A DNA stretch of 64,000 nucleotides from an uncultured Paracoccaceae bacterium (GTDB lineage: Bacteria > Pseudomonadota > Alphaproteobacteria > Rhodobacterales > Rhodobacteraceae), in NCBI GenBank assembly GCA_947495795.1, contig CANMAI010000010.1:1-64000 (forward strand), in the 5' to 3' direction. A model generated the notes under the pieces. That model was not told the DNA's origin. It did not search any database and saw nothing but the letters and a program-made list of their open reading frames with translations. A program made the position numbers and the translations under genes. The number at the start of each line of letters is the position of its first letter. Position 1 is the first letter of the stretch. This document shows positions 44,365 to 54,513 of this stretch, piece by piece.

Positions 44365-45294
44365 ATGATGCATCGGCGTGTGCTGATGTGGGGTCTGTCG
44401 GGATATGCCCTGACTGCCTGCGCGCAAAGGGGAGCATTTGCCCCGGTCAGTGGCAGAGGTCGTTCCTTCCGGCAGATCACCATGGCGACGAATGCGGACG
44501 GTCCGGGTTTTGAACGGCGAGGCAATGGTATTCGGTGGTTTGATGTCTCCGTTTCCGTTCCGTCGACGCGTCAGATAGGTACGGTGCCTGTATCGGGACC
44601 GTCCGCATTCGGGACGGAGCGGCTTGTGGAGCTTCCCGGCACCCCATCCTTCGGCTTGCCCGCGCAACAGCCCCTCGTTCTCTGGGTGCATGGCTACAAC
44701 AACACGCGGGCCGAAGCCGTTTATCGCCATGTGCAGATGGTCGAGGATATCGGCATGACCGGCCCGCAGGTGAGTTTTGTCTGGCCATCGGCGAGCACGG
44801 CCGGTGGGTATTTGTACGACCGGGACAGTGTCCTGGACGCGCGTCGGCCTTTGGCAGAGGTGATCCGGGCGCTTCGTCAGCGGTGGTCGGGGGAAATCCT
44901 GGTGGTCGCCCATTCGCTGGGGGCTTTCCTTGCGATGGAGAGCTTTGGGCGGCTGACGCGGGGTGGAAAGCCGCTGCGGCAATTCATCGATTTCCTGTTG
45001 CTGTTGCAGCCGGACATCGACCCGGATGTCTTTGCCGAGCAGGTGCGCGATGTGGGACAGCTTCCAGCACGCTCCGTCGTCGTTCTGGCGCAGGACGACA
45101 GGGCGCTGAGACTGTCGGGAACGCTGGCCGGGACCGGTGGGCGGGTCGGCAACAGTCCCGCTTCCGTACCAGAGGGGTTCCGGGCTGTAGATCTGACCGG
45201 GATCGACGATGCAACGACCTCCCATCTCGTGGCCTTGTCATCGCCGCAGATGCTCGCAACGCTTCGCACTATATATCAGCGCAGCTTTCAGTGA
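44365..45294 (+). CDS. lipoprotein alpha/beta hydrolase (DUF900-like)
   Basis: The 309-residue product has a lipoprotein signal ending at Cys19 (GYALTACAQ), then [32 protein letters not shown], and [19 protein letters not shown] with the nucleophile serine in AHSLGA. This matches the DUF900 group of esterase-like hydrolases. Substrate unknown. The protein is probably anchored in the outer or inner membrane facing the periplasm. Confidence 0.82.
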   Translation: MMHRRVLMWGLSGYALTACAQRGAFAPVSGRGRSFRQITMATNADGPGFERRGNGIRWFDVSVSVPSTRQIGTVPVSGPSAFGTERLVELPGTPSFGLPAQQPLVLWVHGYNNTRAEAVYRHVQMVEDIGMTGPQVSFVWPSASTAGGYLYDRDSVLDARRPLAEVIRALRQRWSGEILVVAHSLGAFLAMESFGRLTRGGKPLRQFIDFLLLLQPDIDPDVFAEQVRDVGQLPARSVVVLAQDDRALRLSGTLAGTGGRVGNSPASVPEGFRAVDLTGIDDATTSHLVALSSPQMLATLRTIYQRSFQ

Positions 45295-45430
45295 TTGCCA
45301 AGGGGCAGTCGTGGCGTGACCGGGGCGAGATGCCAGTTTATGCTGAACGCGGCTTTCAGGATGCACGGGCTGGCGGTGGCCTGCGGTAATCGGGTATGGC
45401 TGCTGGAAAGGGTGCAGGACCCGGTTTTGA

Positions 45431-46291
<861 letters not shown>

Positions 46292-46457
46292 AGAGCGGGA
46301 TGCGGTTGTCCTGAAGGGGCTGACGCTTGCGGAGATCAAGAACGTCGCGCCTCTTTCACTTGATGCGAGAGACTTTCCGGATCAGCACGCACAGGCTCGT
46401 GATGTTGTGTTGGCCCAAACGTCAAGCACCCTGACCCGATGGCAGCAAAGCGGGACG

Positions 46458-46494
46458 AAGCGGGCGTTCGCGAAGATTTAGCGAACGTCCGCTT
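46458..46494. other. hairpin in the kdsA downstream gap
   Basis: The stem GCGGGCGTTCGC / GCGAACGTCCGC (one G-T pair) with AA/TT extension makes 14 pairs around a 9-nt loop. It lies 166 nt after kdsA and 42 nt before the HEPN-like gene. It may be a terminator although only TTT follows. Nothing else is recognisable in 46292-46536. Confidence 0.6.
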
Positions 46495-46536
46495 TGTGGA
46501 GTTGATGGCAGATGTACGGCAGTCTAAGCAACAACT

Positions 46537-47973
46537 ATGTATGCAAAAAATCTCTCCCTGCTTCTTCATCGCGAGCTTTCTGAATCGCGATCTTACGACG
46601 AAACACTGAAACGATTTGAAAACCTGCGCGGGTACGGACAGCTTCCGCGTGGGCGAGATAGAGCGGCCCAACGTCTTACCGACGATGAGATTTCAAGAGC
46701 AGTCTTGGGATATGTGCCCACACAAAGCGGATGGGCTGGGCATGTGGCATTGATAATGGGTGATCTTCGCCCCGTTGGAGGCACCTCTGCGTCATTTAGA
46801 GGGGCGGCCTCTCTCAACGAGGCGATGGCTGCTCTGCTCAGCAAAGATGAAAACTGCAATGCCCTCGTGTCGCTTACGCTATCCATAGCTCGAGTTCCCG
46901 GGAATGATGAGTACCAAGCAAAGCTGCTTTTCGAGGAAGACGGACAACGGAACACTACTTCCTACGTTTCGAAAAATGCTCTGACTCTGGGAGCGGTAGA
47001 CGCAGAAGAAAACTTCGATCATGACCGACCTTTGTCGACCAATACTCGCCAACTCGTCCTCAACCGAGAATTCTTTCATAAGTTAAGGCGTGAAGTCGAT
47101 GTTTCTCGTCATTGGGACCGACCACTGGAAACCGATTGGCGTGAATATAAAACAGAGGAAGAGCGCAACGCTTTCCACAAGCGCCTCGGTGCACGCAGAG
47201 GGTCTACATTTTTGAACCTTGGCGTAGAGACAACTGTCACTTGGCCAAAAGAACCGACGCGAGTTGAGTTCGGCGGCCATAATTTTGTGCTTTTCCCAAA
47301 AACCAAGGAAAACTCACATTCAATCAGCATTGACCTACAAAGCGAGCGTATCAACGCAGAAGACGCCATGACGCTTCTCAACCGCTTTTTGAGTGTTCTT
47401 TCCTGGTGTGATGACCGTCCCGCTATCCTGCGGGATGGTTGGTCGGGAAACCCCTTACCTGTACCGGTGCCAAGGCGCGACATGGCATCCTCTATAATGA
47501 TGATTTGGATGTTCCATCGCACAATGCCAGAGGATGCCGCATTGCTGAATTGTCTTTCCTATTACCGGGAAGGGTTAAATGCAGCCGAGGCCGAAATTGC
47601 ATCGCAGGAAGTGCTGAGCTTCTTCAAAGTCTTTGAGACAGGTTTCAAACACTTCGATAGCAGAGAAATTGGGCCAAAGACCCGCGAATGGATAAAGGAA
47701 GTCTTTGTCGAAGCCTGCAAGGATGTCCTACCGGAGCGCCTAAAGCGTTTCGATGAAGACAGACAGGAAAAAACGGTTGAAAAATACGTGTATGAGAATT
47801 GTCGCGTCGCAGCTGCACACGCCTCCAAAAAATTTGCGTCCGATGTCGATACGTACTCCGAGACGCGCAGGCTAGCCGTTGCGGCTGAAATTATGAGGGC
47901 TTTGGCACGGCATTACGTACGAACGACATTCAATTTCTCCGATTCATACTTGAGCGATCAAGAGGGTCGATAG
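46537..47973 (+). CDS. hypothetical protein with HEPN-like C terminus (MauJ-like)
   Basis: The 478-residue product is unlike its neighbours in composition: A+T-richer, with AAA and CAA codons common, which suggests acquired DNA. I recognise the body only vaguely as like MauJ-annotated proteins. Near the end, YENCRVAAAHASKKF places Arg423 and His428 in the R-x4-H motif of HEPN RNases, followed by a helix (EIMRALARHYVRTTF), as in Apea/HEPN-type defence proteins. It is a lone gene after kdsA. Nuclease activity is inference, and no partner antitoxin is seen next to it. Confidence 0.6.
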   Translation: MYAKNLSLLLHRELSESRSYDETLKRFENLRGYGQLPRGRDRAAQRLTDDEISRAVLGYVPTQSGWAGHVALIMGDLRPVGGTSASFRGAASLNEAMAALLSKDENCNALVSLTLSIARVPGNDEYQAKLLFEEDGQRNTTSYVSKNALTLGAVDAEENFDHDRPLSTNTRQLVLNREFFHKLRREVDVSRHWDRPLETDWREYKTEEERNAFHKRLGARRGSTFLNLGVETTVTWPKEPTRVEFGGHNFVLFPKTKENSHSISIDLQSERINAEDAMTLLNRFLSVLSWCDDRPAILRDGWSGNPLPVPVPRRDMASSIMMIWMFHRTMPEDAALLNCLSYYREGLNAAEAEIASQEVLSFFKVFETGFKHFDSREIGPKTREWIKEVFVEACKDVLPERLKRFDEDRQEKTVEKYVYENCRVAAAHASKKFASDVDTYSETRRLAVAAEIMRALARHYVRTTFNFSDSYLSDQEGR

Positions 47974-48229
47974 CCGCCGTTGGTTCTACGTGCAGCATCC
48001 GTCGCTTTGGGCTCTTTCGAGACCTTCGCCGCATGCACACGACATCTGTTCTGTGTGAGAAACTTTGACGCGAAGGTCAAGGTTTTCGGGCGTTTCCCAT
48101 GAGACTTTGGGCCTCTGGCTGTGGTTGCGGACCTACGCGCTGGCCGTTTCTTCTCCCTGTAGAGTTTTACTCCAACGTCACCGGTTTTGGGATATACTGA
48201 TCCTGATGGTTTGAGAGGAGGGTTTTGGC
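47974..48229. other. gap without a supported gene
   Basis: The stretch between the HEPN-like gene and the glyoxalase gene holds no tRNA, repeat or gene that I can support. It probably carries the promoter of the downstream gene; GAGAGGAGG at about 48213-48222 is the glyoxalase ribosome-binding site. Confidence 0.5.
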
Positions 48230-48616
48230 ATGCAACTTGGTGCATTTTCAATCAGTCTGACGGTGAAGGATCTGGCGGCTTCCAAAGCGTTCTATGAGAA
48301 GCTTGGTTTCTCCGATCTGGGGCATAGCGGTACGATGGAGCAGGGCTGGTTGATGCTGAAGAGCGGGGATACCGTGATCGGTCTATTTCAGGGGATGTTT
48401 TCCAAGAACATGCTGACGTTCAATCCCGGCTGGGGCCAATCTGCCGAACTGCTCAAGGATTTTGAGGATGTGCGGGACATTCAGGCGCGGCTGAAGGCGG
48501 ATGGTGTTGCGTTTGATCAGGAGGCGGACCCGGAGGGCACGGGCCCCGCGAGTTTCGTGATCACGGATCCGGATGGCAACCCGGTGCTGGTGGATCAGCA
48601 TGTGGGGCGGCCCTGA
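48230..48616 (+). CDS. glyoxalase/VOC-family protein
   Basis: The 128-residue product begins MQLGAFSISLTVKDLAASKAFYEKLGF and ends FVITDPDGNPVLVDQHVGRP, the paired beta-alpha-beta pattern of the vicinal oxygen chelate fold. It may bind a metal through His/Glu residues, but the substrate is unknown. It is preceded by GAGAGGAGG. Confidence 0.85.
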   Translation: MQLGAFSISLTVKDLAASKAFYEKLGFSDLGHSGTMEQGWLMLKSGDTVIGLFQGMFSKNMLTFNPGWGQSAELLKDFEDVRDIQARLKADGVAFDQEADPEGTGPASFVITDPDGNPVLVDQHVGRP

Positions 48617-49072
48617 AGCCGCGCTTCTGATCTGGAGATAGGGCGGTTCTGGAATTGCGGCCGCCACATTTGGCGCCTTGAATGACGGGCGTTCTGATCA
48701 TTTTTGTCATTTTACCCTCCCGGTCGCGGGAGCTGAACGGCCGGTTTGGATTGGCTGGGTTCCGCTGAAGTGGAAGCTTTAGCTGGTATCTTCTGAGCGG
48801 AGTGGGATCGAACCTAAAGACAGCTCTAAAACCACGTTGATCGCATTCTGCCATCTCTTTTGATCAGCGCAACTTAAGTAAAAATCTATTTAGGAATTAT
48901 TAACCTTAATAAATACCACAATGATATAAGTAATAAATAATTAATCACCGAATGACTATAACAATTAGATCAAGTTATTGGTCTGATCGGACCGTTGATT
49001 TGTGAATTGGGTGGGCGTGCCTTGCTTCTGAAGCGGGTGTGCCAAGTTGGTTGAGTTACGGGTGGTCACGAT
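48617..49072. promoter_or_regulatory. gap with AT-rich segment before the TadG-like gene
   Basis: The first part (48617-48860) has ordinary composition and no gene that I can support. From about 48865 to 48980 the sequence turns strikingly AT-rich, with runs such as AATAAATACCACAATGATAT and TAATAAATAATTAATCACCG. This is unlike the G+C-rich surroundings and could be the promoter region of the downstream gene or a target of a DNA-bridging silencer. Confidence 0.5.
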
Positions 49073-50713
49073 ATGAACAGACTGAGCAAGGGACTGGCCT
49101 CGGAAGAAGGGGCGATAATGCCGATGGTCGTTGTCCTGTTTCTGACAATGGTTGTGATGTCCGGCATGGCAGTGGATTTTATGCGGCATGAGGCTGCACG
49201 CGCGGATCTGCAGAATGCGCTGGATCGTGGCGTTCTTGCGGCAACAGCGCTGACGCAGACTTTGGCTCAGAAGGAAGCTGGCAAATCGGATGCTCAGCTT
49301 GCGGAAGAGAAAAAGGAACTGATCCTCAGCTACATGAAATCGCGGACTTTTCGGTCTTCCGGGCCTGTTGTGGAAGTAAGTATTCCCGACGATCTCGAAG
49401 ACTACGAATCCGCCGTTTCAGCATCCGCGACATATTCGATGGATACTTTCTTTCTGAAGGTTGCTGGTTTCGGACAACTGGAAGTTCCGGCGCGAAGCTA
49501 TGCTGAGCAGCGGCGGCTGGACGTAGAGGTGGCGTTGGTGCTGGATGTTTCCGGTTCGATGCTGCTCTCGTCCGCCGTTCCCGTCGACCCTGGAAACCCG
49601 GGAGGCGAAAAGAAGATCCGTCTGGAAGCGATGAAGGATGCGGTAACGGAATTCGCGAGCAATCTGTTCAATGACCAAAGCAAGGGGCAGACGCTTGTTT
49701 CTGTTGTGCCATATACTTCCAACACATCGGCCAATGCCTTTATGGCTCAGCACTACGAGTTGCAGCCCGTGAAGGATTTTCTGGCGCTGCATGATTACTC
49801 ATATTGTTTCCAGTTCGATGTCGAAGGAAGCGGTTCGAGTAATCAAGTGAAGAACAACCCTGATTACAGTATGGTTGAAATACGCAGGGGATCCGGGACG
49901 CACCAGCACGTGCAGCAGCAGCATTTTCCGGAGGCCAGCGCGTGGCAGGGCAGTACCTATTTTGACGGTGAGCACCGCTATGGCTGCCCTTTGCCGGTGA
50001 ACCGCATACTGCCTTATGCCGACAATGCAGCGGATGTGACGAATATGGTGGCTGCGATGGAGGCGGAGAACTTCACGGCCACCTATTCGGGCGTAAAGTG
50101 GGGCGCGGCCTTGCTGGATACCTCCTCTCAAAGCCTTGTGACTGCAATGGTGGATCATACAACTGGCCCAACCGATCCACGGGCCTCAGAAGCGCTGGAC
50201 GCATCCTATGACGGCTGGCCGCGAGACTTTGATGTACCGACCACGCGGAAATACCTCATCATAATGTCTGACGGACGCAACACGCGGCAGAAGCGGATCG
50301 TTCGTGATGCGGATTACTACACGCCGACACCCGGTGCGACCGAAGCGGAGCTTGCAGACGAGCAGGCGGCGCGTTTGTCTCAGTGGAATGAGGCCTGGTC
50401 TTACGACAGCAATGATGGACTCGTTGATGCTCAGGATGTGGTCAACACTCTTGAGGGCGACACGCTGAACAAGATGACCTGCGATGCGATCAAGGCGAAA
50501 GCTGGTGATGGGAACCTGACCGTATTTACAATTGCTTACGCTCTTTCCGATGACGATACGGGGAACAAGGCACGAAACGTTCTGCAGGATTGTGCATCCG
50601 ACGCTGAAACCGACTTTTTCGATATTGGTGCGGGCGATGACCCTTCGGTTGCCTTTGACGCCATTCAGACGCGATTGACGCTTCTAAAGCTTGCACAGTC
50701 TACCGGGGGCTGA
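49073..50713 (+). CDS. TadG-like pilus-assembly protein with vWA domain
   Basis: The 546-residue product has an N-terminal pseudopilin-like segment (EEGAIMPMVVVLFLTMVVMSGMAVDFMRHE at residues 11-40) and a von Willebrand A domain starting at about 153, with the metal site DVSGSM at 158-163 and KYLIIMSDGRN later. TadG proteins assist Flp/Tad pilus assembly. No other tad genes are nearby, so it is an orphan here. A strong hairpin terminator follows at 50758. Confidence 0.83.
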   Translation: MNRLSKGLASEEGAIMPMVVVLFLTMVVMSGMAVDFMRHEAARADLQNALDRGVLAATALTQTLAQKEAGKSDAQLAEEKKELILSYMKSRTFRSSGPVVEVSIPDDLEDYESAVSASATYSMDTFFLKVAGFGQLEVPARSYAEQRRLDVEVALVLDVSGSMLLSSAVPVDPGNPGGEKKIRLEAMKDAVTEFASNLFNDQSKGQTLVSVVPYTSNTSANAFMAQHYELQPVKDFLALHDYSYCFQFDVEGSGSSNQVKNNPDYSMVEIRRGSGTHQHVQQQHFPEASAWQGSTYFDGEHRYGCPLPVNRILPYADNAADVTNMVAAMEAENFTATYSGVKWGAALLDTSSQSLVTAMVDHTTGPTDPRASEALDASYDGWPRDFDVPTTRKYLIIMSDGRNTRQKRIVRDADYYTPTPGATEAELADEQAARLSQWNEAWSYDSNDGLVDAQDVVNTLEGDTLNKMTCDAIKAKAGDGNLTVFTIAYALSDDDTGNKARNVLQDCASDAETDFFDIGAGDDPSVAFDAIQTRLTLLKLAQSTGG

Positions 50714-50757
50714 GCACCTTCGGACCAGTGCGCCGGTTTTCCGGCGCCTGACTTCAC

Positions 50758-50805
50758 AAACGGCGGGGATTGATCTTCTGATCTCTTCCTGCCGTTTGCT
50801 TTTTT
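50758..50805 (+). terminator. terminator after the TadG-like gene
   Basis: A 10-bp stem AAACGGCGGG / CCTGCCGTTT (one G-T pair) with a 20-nt loop is followed by TTTTTT at 50800-50805. Confidence 0.8.
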
Positions 50806-50867
50806 GCATCAGAACTGAACCGATTGCACCTTTCTGCGCACCTCTATCCAGTAGTTGATGCAAGGAG

Positions 50868-51431
50868 ATGGTGTTGGATCGCTCGGAACGTGCGCTTGAG
50901 GAGTATCTGGTAGCCTCTGCCCGATTGGGGGAGCAGGCAGCCATGACCCGGCTTGTCGAGTTGCGTGGGCCCCGCCTGTTCGTACACGCTGTGCGGTTGC
51001 TAGGTGACGCTGAGGAAGCGCGGGATTGCGTGCAGGATGCATGGGTCGATATTTTTCGAGGGCTGAAGGGCCTGCGTGACACGCAGGCCTTTCCGGCCTG
51101 GGCCACGCGGATTGTAACCCGGCGCTGTGCGGGCTTGATCCGAACAAAGCAGCGGCATCGGGTGATCGCAGAGGGTGTTGCTGTGGAAGGTGAGGAGGCT
51201 GTTCAGGACAGCGGGCCTGACGCAGCCGAGGCCGTTTTGGTGCGCCGGGCCATTGCAAGTTTGCCGCCGGAGCAGGCGGCTGTGATTGCGTTGTTTTACC
51301 TCGAAGATATGAGCGTGGGTGAGGTTTCCCTCGCGATGGATGTGCCGCGTGGCACCGTGAAGACACGGCTGATGCATGCGCGGACAAAACTGAAGGCAAC
51401 TCTGGAAGGAGAGAGTTATGAGCAAGAGTGA
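50868..51431 (+). CDS. ECF-type RNA polymerase sigma factor
   Basis: The 187-residue product has sigma region 2 at about 28-90 (AVRLLGDAEEARDCVQDAWVDIFRGL) and region 4 at about 135-180 (LPPEQAAVIALFYLEDMSVGEVSLAMDVPRGTVKTRLMHARTKL). Such factors direct specialised promoters. The stop overlaps the next gene, a small two-helix membrane protein, by 14 nt, which could be its regulator. The ATG follows AAGGAGATG. Confidence 0.9.
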   Translation: MVLDRSERALEEYLVASARLGEQAAMTRLVELRGPRLFVHAVRLLGDAEEARDCVQDAWVDIFRGLKGLRDTQAFPAWATRIVTRRCAGLIRTKQRHRVIAEGVAVEGEEAVQDSGPDAAEAVLVRRAIASLPPEQAAVIALFYLEDMSVGEVSLAMDVPRGTVKTRLMHARTKLKATLEGESYEQE

Positions 51432-51795
51432 GATGACCAAACTCGACCGGATGATCGAGGAGGCGCTGGAGGGCGAAGACAAGAGGGTTTTCGCGGAAAC
51501 GGGGGAGCTTGGCTACTTCGCGCTCGGCCTCAGCCAGTTCGGTGGCAAGCTGGGCTGGGTGACATGGGTGATCATGATCCTCCAGGGCGCAATGTTTCTC
51601 GCCGCTGTCTGGTGCGGGATCCGGTTTTTTGGGGCAGCGGAGATGCTGCCAGCGCTGAAATGGGGGCTTTCGGGCGCGGTTCTGGCTTTGATGGCCATTC
51701 AGCTCAAACTGAGTCTCGCGCCGCAAATGCAGGCGGACAGGGTGATCCGGGAGGTGAAGCGGTTGGAATTGCTGGTGGCAACGAAAGGTAAGTAG
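51418..51795 (+). CDS. DUF6768-like two-helix membrane protein, possible anti-sigma
   Basis: The 125-residue product begins MSKSEMTKLDRMIEEALEGED and has two membrane segments (about residues 45-68 and 78-97), ending with a helix rich in charged residues (VIREVKRLELLVATKG). The sequence pattern resembles DUF6768 proteins, which I recall next to sigma factors. It overlaps the ECF gene by 14 nt. Acting as an anti-sigma is inference; the N-terminal 40 residues are the cytoplasmic-type part that could bind sigma. Confidence 0.65.
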   Translation: MSKSEMTKLDRMIEEALEGEDKRVFAETGELGYFALGLSQFGGKLGWVTWVIMILQGAMFLAAVWCGIRFFGAAEMLPALKWGLSGAVLALMAIQLKLSLAPQMQADRVIREVKRLELLVATKGK

Positions 51796-51898
51796 GCAGG
51801 GCTATAGCTGTTGAAGCGCTATAGGCTGCGGAGGCTTGCCGGTTCGCCCTTCGCGTGAATGAGACGCGAGGGGCGATCGTCTTTGTGCAGGCGGTTGC

Positions 51899-52243
51899 TC
51901 AGTTCGCCACGGCGGCGATAACGATAACTTCAACTCTGAAGTCAGGTGTCGCCAGCTTGGCCTCGCCGGTGGCCCGGGCCGGCGCATGGCCCTTTGGCAC
52001 CCAGGCATCCCAGACAGCATTCATCTCTGCGAAATCAGCCATATCGGCAAGCCAGATAACGGCCTGAAGGATATGCTCGCGGCTGGAACCTGCCTCTTTC
52101 AGCAGCGCATCGACGCAATCGAGGCAATCAGCGGTTTGGGCTGCCACGGTATCGCCCTTGCCCACCTGACCGGCAAGATAGATCGTATCGTTGTGCCGCA
52201 CGATCTGGCTCATCCGGTCGGTGGTTTTGTGTCGTTCGATCAT
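51899..52243 (-). CDS. RidA/YjgF-family protein
   Basis: The 114-residue product MIERHKTTDRMSQIVRHNDTIYLAGQVGKG has the RidA pattern, with the conserved HILQAVIWLADM segment and the APARATGEAKLATPDFRVEV end that carries the key arginine. RidA proteins hydrolyse reactive enamine or imine intermediates. I placed the start at 52243; the frame upstream overlaps the TerB-like gene. It ends divergent from the DUF6768-like gene. Confidence 0.9.
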   Translation of the reverse strand: MIERHKTTDRMSQIVRHNDTIYLAGQVGKGDTVAAQTADCLDCVDALLKEAGSSREHILQAVIWLADMADFAEMNAVWDAWVPKGHAPARATGEAKLATPDFRVEVIVIAAVAN

Positions 52244-52253
52244 TTGAAATCCT

Positions 52254-52784
52254 TCAGGCTTCGGGAAAGTATCGTCGTATCGTCTGGAGCGCGTCTTCCG
52301 CATCGGCGTGGAGTGTGCTGCCATCGGCAGTGCCGACTGCGGTGACAAGTTTCACGAGATCGGAACCTGCCTCTGCACCGGCCAGACCCAGGAGGCGCTT
52401 GGACATGCGGCGAACGCCCTCGGATTTCGTGCCGGATTGCGCGGCGATCCAGCGGCCAAACGTGACCAGTTCCTCCGCATCGGTCTTGTTCACATCGAAG
52501 ACGGATTGGAACTGGATTGTTGCTGTCTGGATTTCCGCCTGCGTGAGCGCGCCATCCATCTCGGCTACAGCCAGAGTGATGCCAGCGGCGGCCATGCGCG
52601 CATCTTCTATGCAATCGATCGGGTGGACATTGGCCCGGCGCTTGAAGCCGAAACGGCGGGCGGCGAGGCGGACGTCATTTGCTGCATCTGCAAGATCGCG
52701 CACTGTGCCGCCTGCATCGCGGATCCGGAAATACCAATAGCCCGCTGCGGCGAGAAGGCCCAGAAAGGTTATGAGGATGGGCAT
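52254..52784 (-). CDS. TerB-like protein, paralogue 1
   Basis: The 176-residue product has one N-terminal membrane segment (residues 1-18) and a helical TerB-like domain, VHPIDCIEDARMAAAGITLAVAEMDGALTQAEI. The same segment occurs in the gene at 52959 as IHPIECIEDERIAAAGIVLAVAERDGAVSKQEI, so the two are paralogues. TerB-type domains often relate to membrane stress. Function unknown. It overlaps nothing and lies 10 nt upstream of the ridA-like gene's start. Confidence 0.65.
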   Translation of the reverse strand: MPILITFLGLLAAAGYWYFRIRDAGGTVRDLADAANDVRLAARRFGFKRRANVHPIDCIEDARMAAAGITLAVAEMDGALTQAEIQTATIQFQSVFDVNKTDAEELVTFGRWIAAQSGTKSEGVRRMSKRLLGLAGAEAGSDLVKLVTAVGTADGSTLHADAEDALQTIRRYFPEA

Positions 52785-52958
52785 GATGATTACGCTCCCT
52801 GAAATCTGAGACGAGGGCGGCAGTAGTTGCTTGTGGTGGCACCGTACGATTCAAATCTGGCGTGATGATGTCCTCAAATCCGAGCGATGCAAAGACGAAA
52901 AGGCAGGGTTGATCTGATTTTGTTTCAGGTGTGGACTGTGGTGATCGCGGTGATGCTT

Positions 52959-53567
52959 TCAGACAGTTGTTCGCGACAGGGGAGGTGTTGATAGAGGCCG
53001 CAACGGGTTTTTGTGGCCTGCGCGCGCGCCCTTGCTGCCGGGCTCCGAGAAATAGGTGATAACGACCTCAAGTTTTTCCGCGACTTCGGGATTGATCCGG
53101 CCTGTCTCTGCCGTAGCTGCCTCTCGCGCCATTTCTATGACCTTGGCAGCGAGCCGTGTTCCTGAAAGGCTGCGCAGGCGCTGGCTGAGGCGCAGTGCCG
53201 ACGCAGATGCGGGGGTGCATTGCGCAGCGATCCAGTGCGCCAATGTTGCCAGCATCTCTGCTTCTTCATCTTCCAGTTCAAATGCGCCTGCGAGAGCGGA
53301 GGTGGCGACCATTATTTCCTGTTTGGAAACAGCACCATCCCGTTCGGCCACCGCAAGAACAATACCTGCTGCAGCGATACGCTCATCTTCGATGCATTCA
53401 ATCGGGTGGATGCCACTGCTGCCCATATAGCCCAGTCTGACTGCAGCAATACGCACATCGTCCGGCCCATTCACCGATCCGTCATCTTCCAAACCAGCGG
53501 TATGGATGCGGTATAGCCAGATGAAGGCACCGATAAGTGCGATCGGTATTGCAAGTAGCCAGGTCAT
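52959..53567 (-). CDS. TerB-like protein, paralogue 2
   Basis: The 202-residue product has an N-terminal membrane segment (MTWLLAIPIALIGAFIW) and the same TerB-like domain as its neighbour, including HPIECIEDERIAAAGIVLAVAERDG and LAHWIAAQC. Its C-terminal tail is longer and basic (about residues 175-202). The 174-nt gap between the two genes shows no other gene. Tandem duplication is likely. Confidence 0.63.
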   Translation of the reverse strand: MTWLLAIPIALIGAFIWLYRIHTAGLEDDGSVNGPDDVRIAAVRLGYMGSSGIHPIECIEDERIAAAGIVLAVAERDGAVSKQEIMVATSALAGAFELEDEEAEMLATLAHWIAAQCTPASASALRLSQRLRSLSGTRLAAKVIEMAREAATAETGRINPEVAEKLEVVITYFSEPGSKGARAGHKNPLRPLSTPPLSRTTV

Positions 53568-53694
53568 AGGGGGGAGATGACCTCCTTATGGTTTTCTAAA
53601 GTTTGCCTTTAACAGTCGGTCACGTCCTCGTTAAACCCGGTTGCCTGCGCACCCACTTACCACAAATATAACGCTACCTTAGTCGGAGACAAAT

Positions 53695-54513
53695 ATGGCG
53701 GATATTGGGCGGCGCGCGGTGCTGGCGGGAGCAAGCGTTTTAACCGGCGTTGTATTTGCGGGTGGGGTGGTTGCTGCACCGCGCTCCCGGTTGATTGACA
53801 GGCGCTGGCGCAGCTTTGGTGCAGGGAGTGACCCTGACCACGGGGCTTGGGAGACGATCCTGCGGCGCAGCGTGAAGGCCGGGCGCGACGGGGTGGCGCG
53901 ATTCGACTATCGCGGCACATCCAAAGGCGAAGTGGAGGGGTATGTTGCGCGACTTGCGGCAGTGGATCCCACAGCTCTGAGTGCGGCGGCGGCATTCGCC
54001 TACTGGGTCAATCTTTACAACGCAGCAACGGTTCAAGTTGTTCTTAGCGCTTATCCGGTGCGTTCCATTCGGGATATCGGAGGTGGGCTGTTTTCTGGCG
54101 GACCGTGGCGGACGAAGATCGTTGAGGTGGCCGGGCAAGATCTCTCTCTTGACGATATCGAGCACGGAATTCTGCGGCCCGTCTGGGGGGACGCGCGGGT
54201 GCATTATGCTGTGAACTGCGCTTCCATCGGGTGCCCTGATCTTGCCGGCCGCGCCTATTCTTCCAAAAGGTTGGGGGCGATGCTTGATACGGGTGCACGA
54301 GGGTATATCAATCACCCCAGAGGTGCGCGGATTTCTGCCGGGAAGCTTGTTGTATCCTCGATCTATGATTGGTTTCAGGCCGATTTTGGTGGCAATGATG
54401 TGGGCGTGATTGCCCATATGAAGCTTTATGCCGCAAGCGAGTTGGCTGGGGGGCTGAACGGTGTTTCGCGTATCAGTGAATTTGGCTATGATTGGGCGCT
54501 CAACGATGTTTAG
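53695..54513 (+). CDS. DUF547-family secreted protein
   Basis: The 272-residue product has a signal with a twin arginine (GRRAVLAGASVLTGVVFAGG) and the DUF547 pattern AFAYWVNLYNAATVQVVLSAYPVRSIRDIGGG, then DIEHGILRPVW and VHYAVNCASIGCPDL. Export may go by Tat or Sec; the arginine pair is followed by a hydrophobic stretch. Function unknown. It lies divergent from the TerB-like gene. Confidence 0.85.
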   Translation: MADIGRRAVLAGASVLTGVVFAGGVVAAPRSRLIDRRWRSFGAGSDPDHGAWETILRRSVKAGRDGVARFDYRGTSKGEVEGYVARLAAVDPTALSAAAAFAYWVNLYNAATVQVVLSAYPVRSIRDIGGGLFSGGPWRTKIVEVAGQDLSLDDIEHGILRPVWGDARVHYAVNCASIGCPDLAGRAYSSKRLGAMLDTGARGYINHPRGARISAGKLVVSSIYDWFQADFGGNDVGVIAHMKLYAASELAGGLNGVSRISEFGYDWALNDV

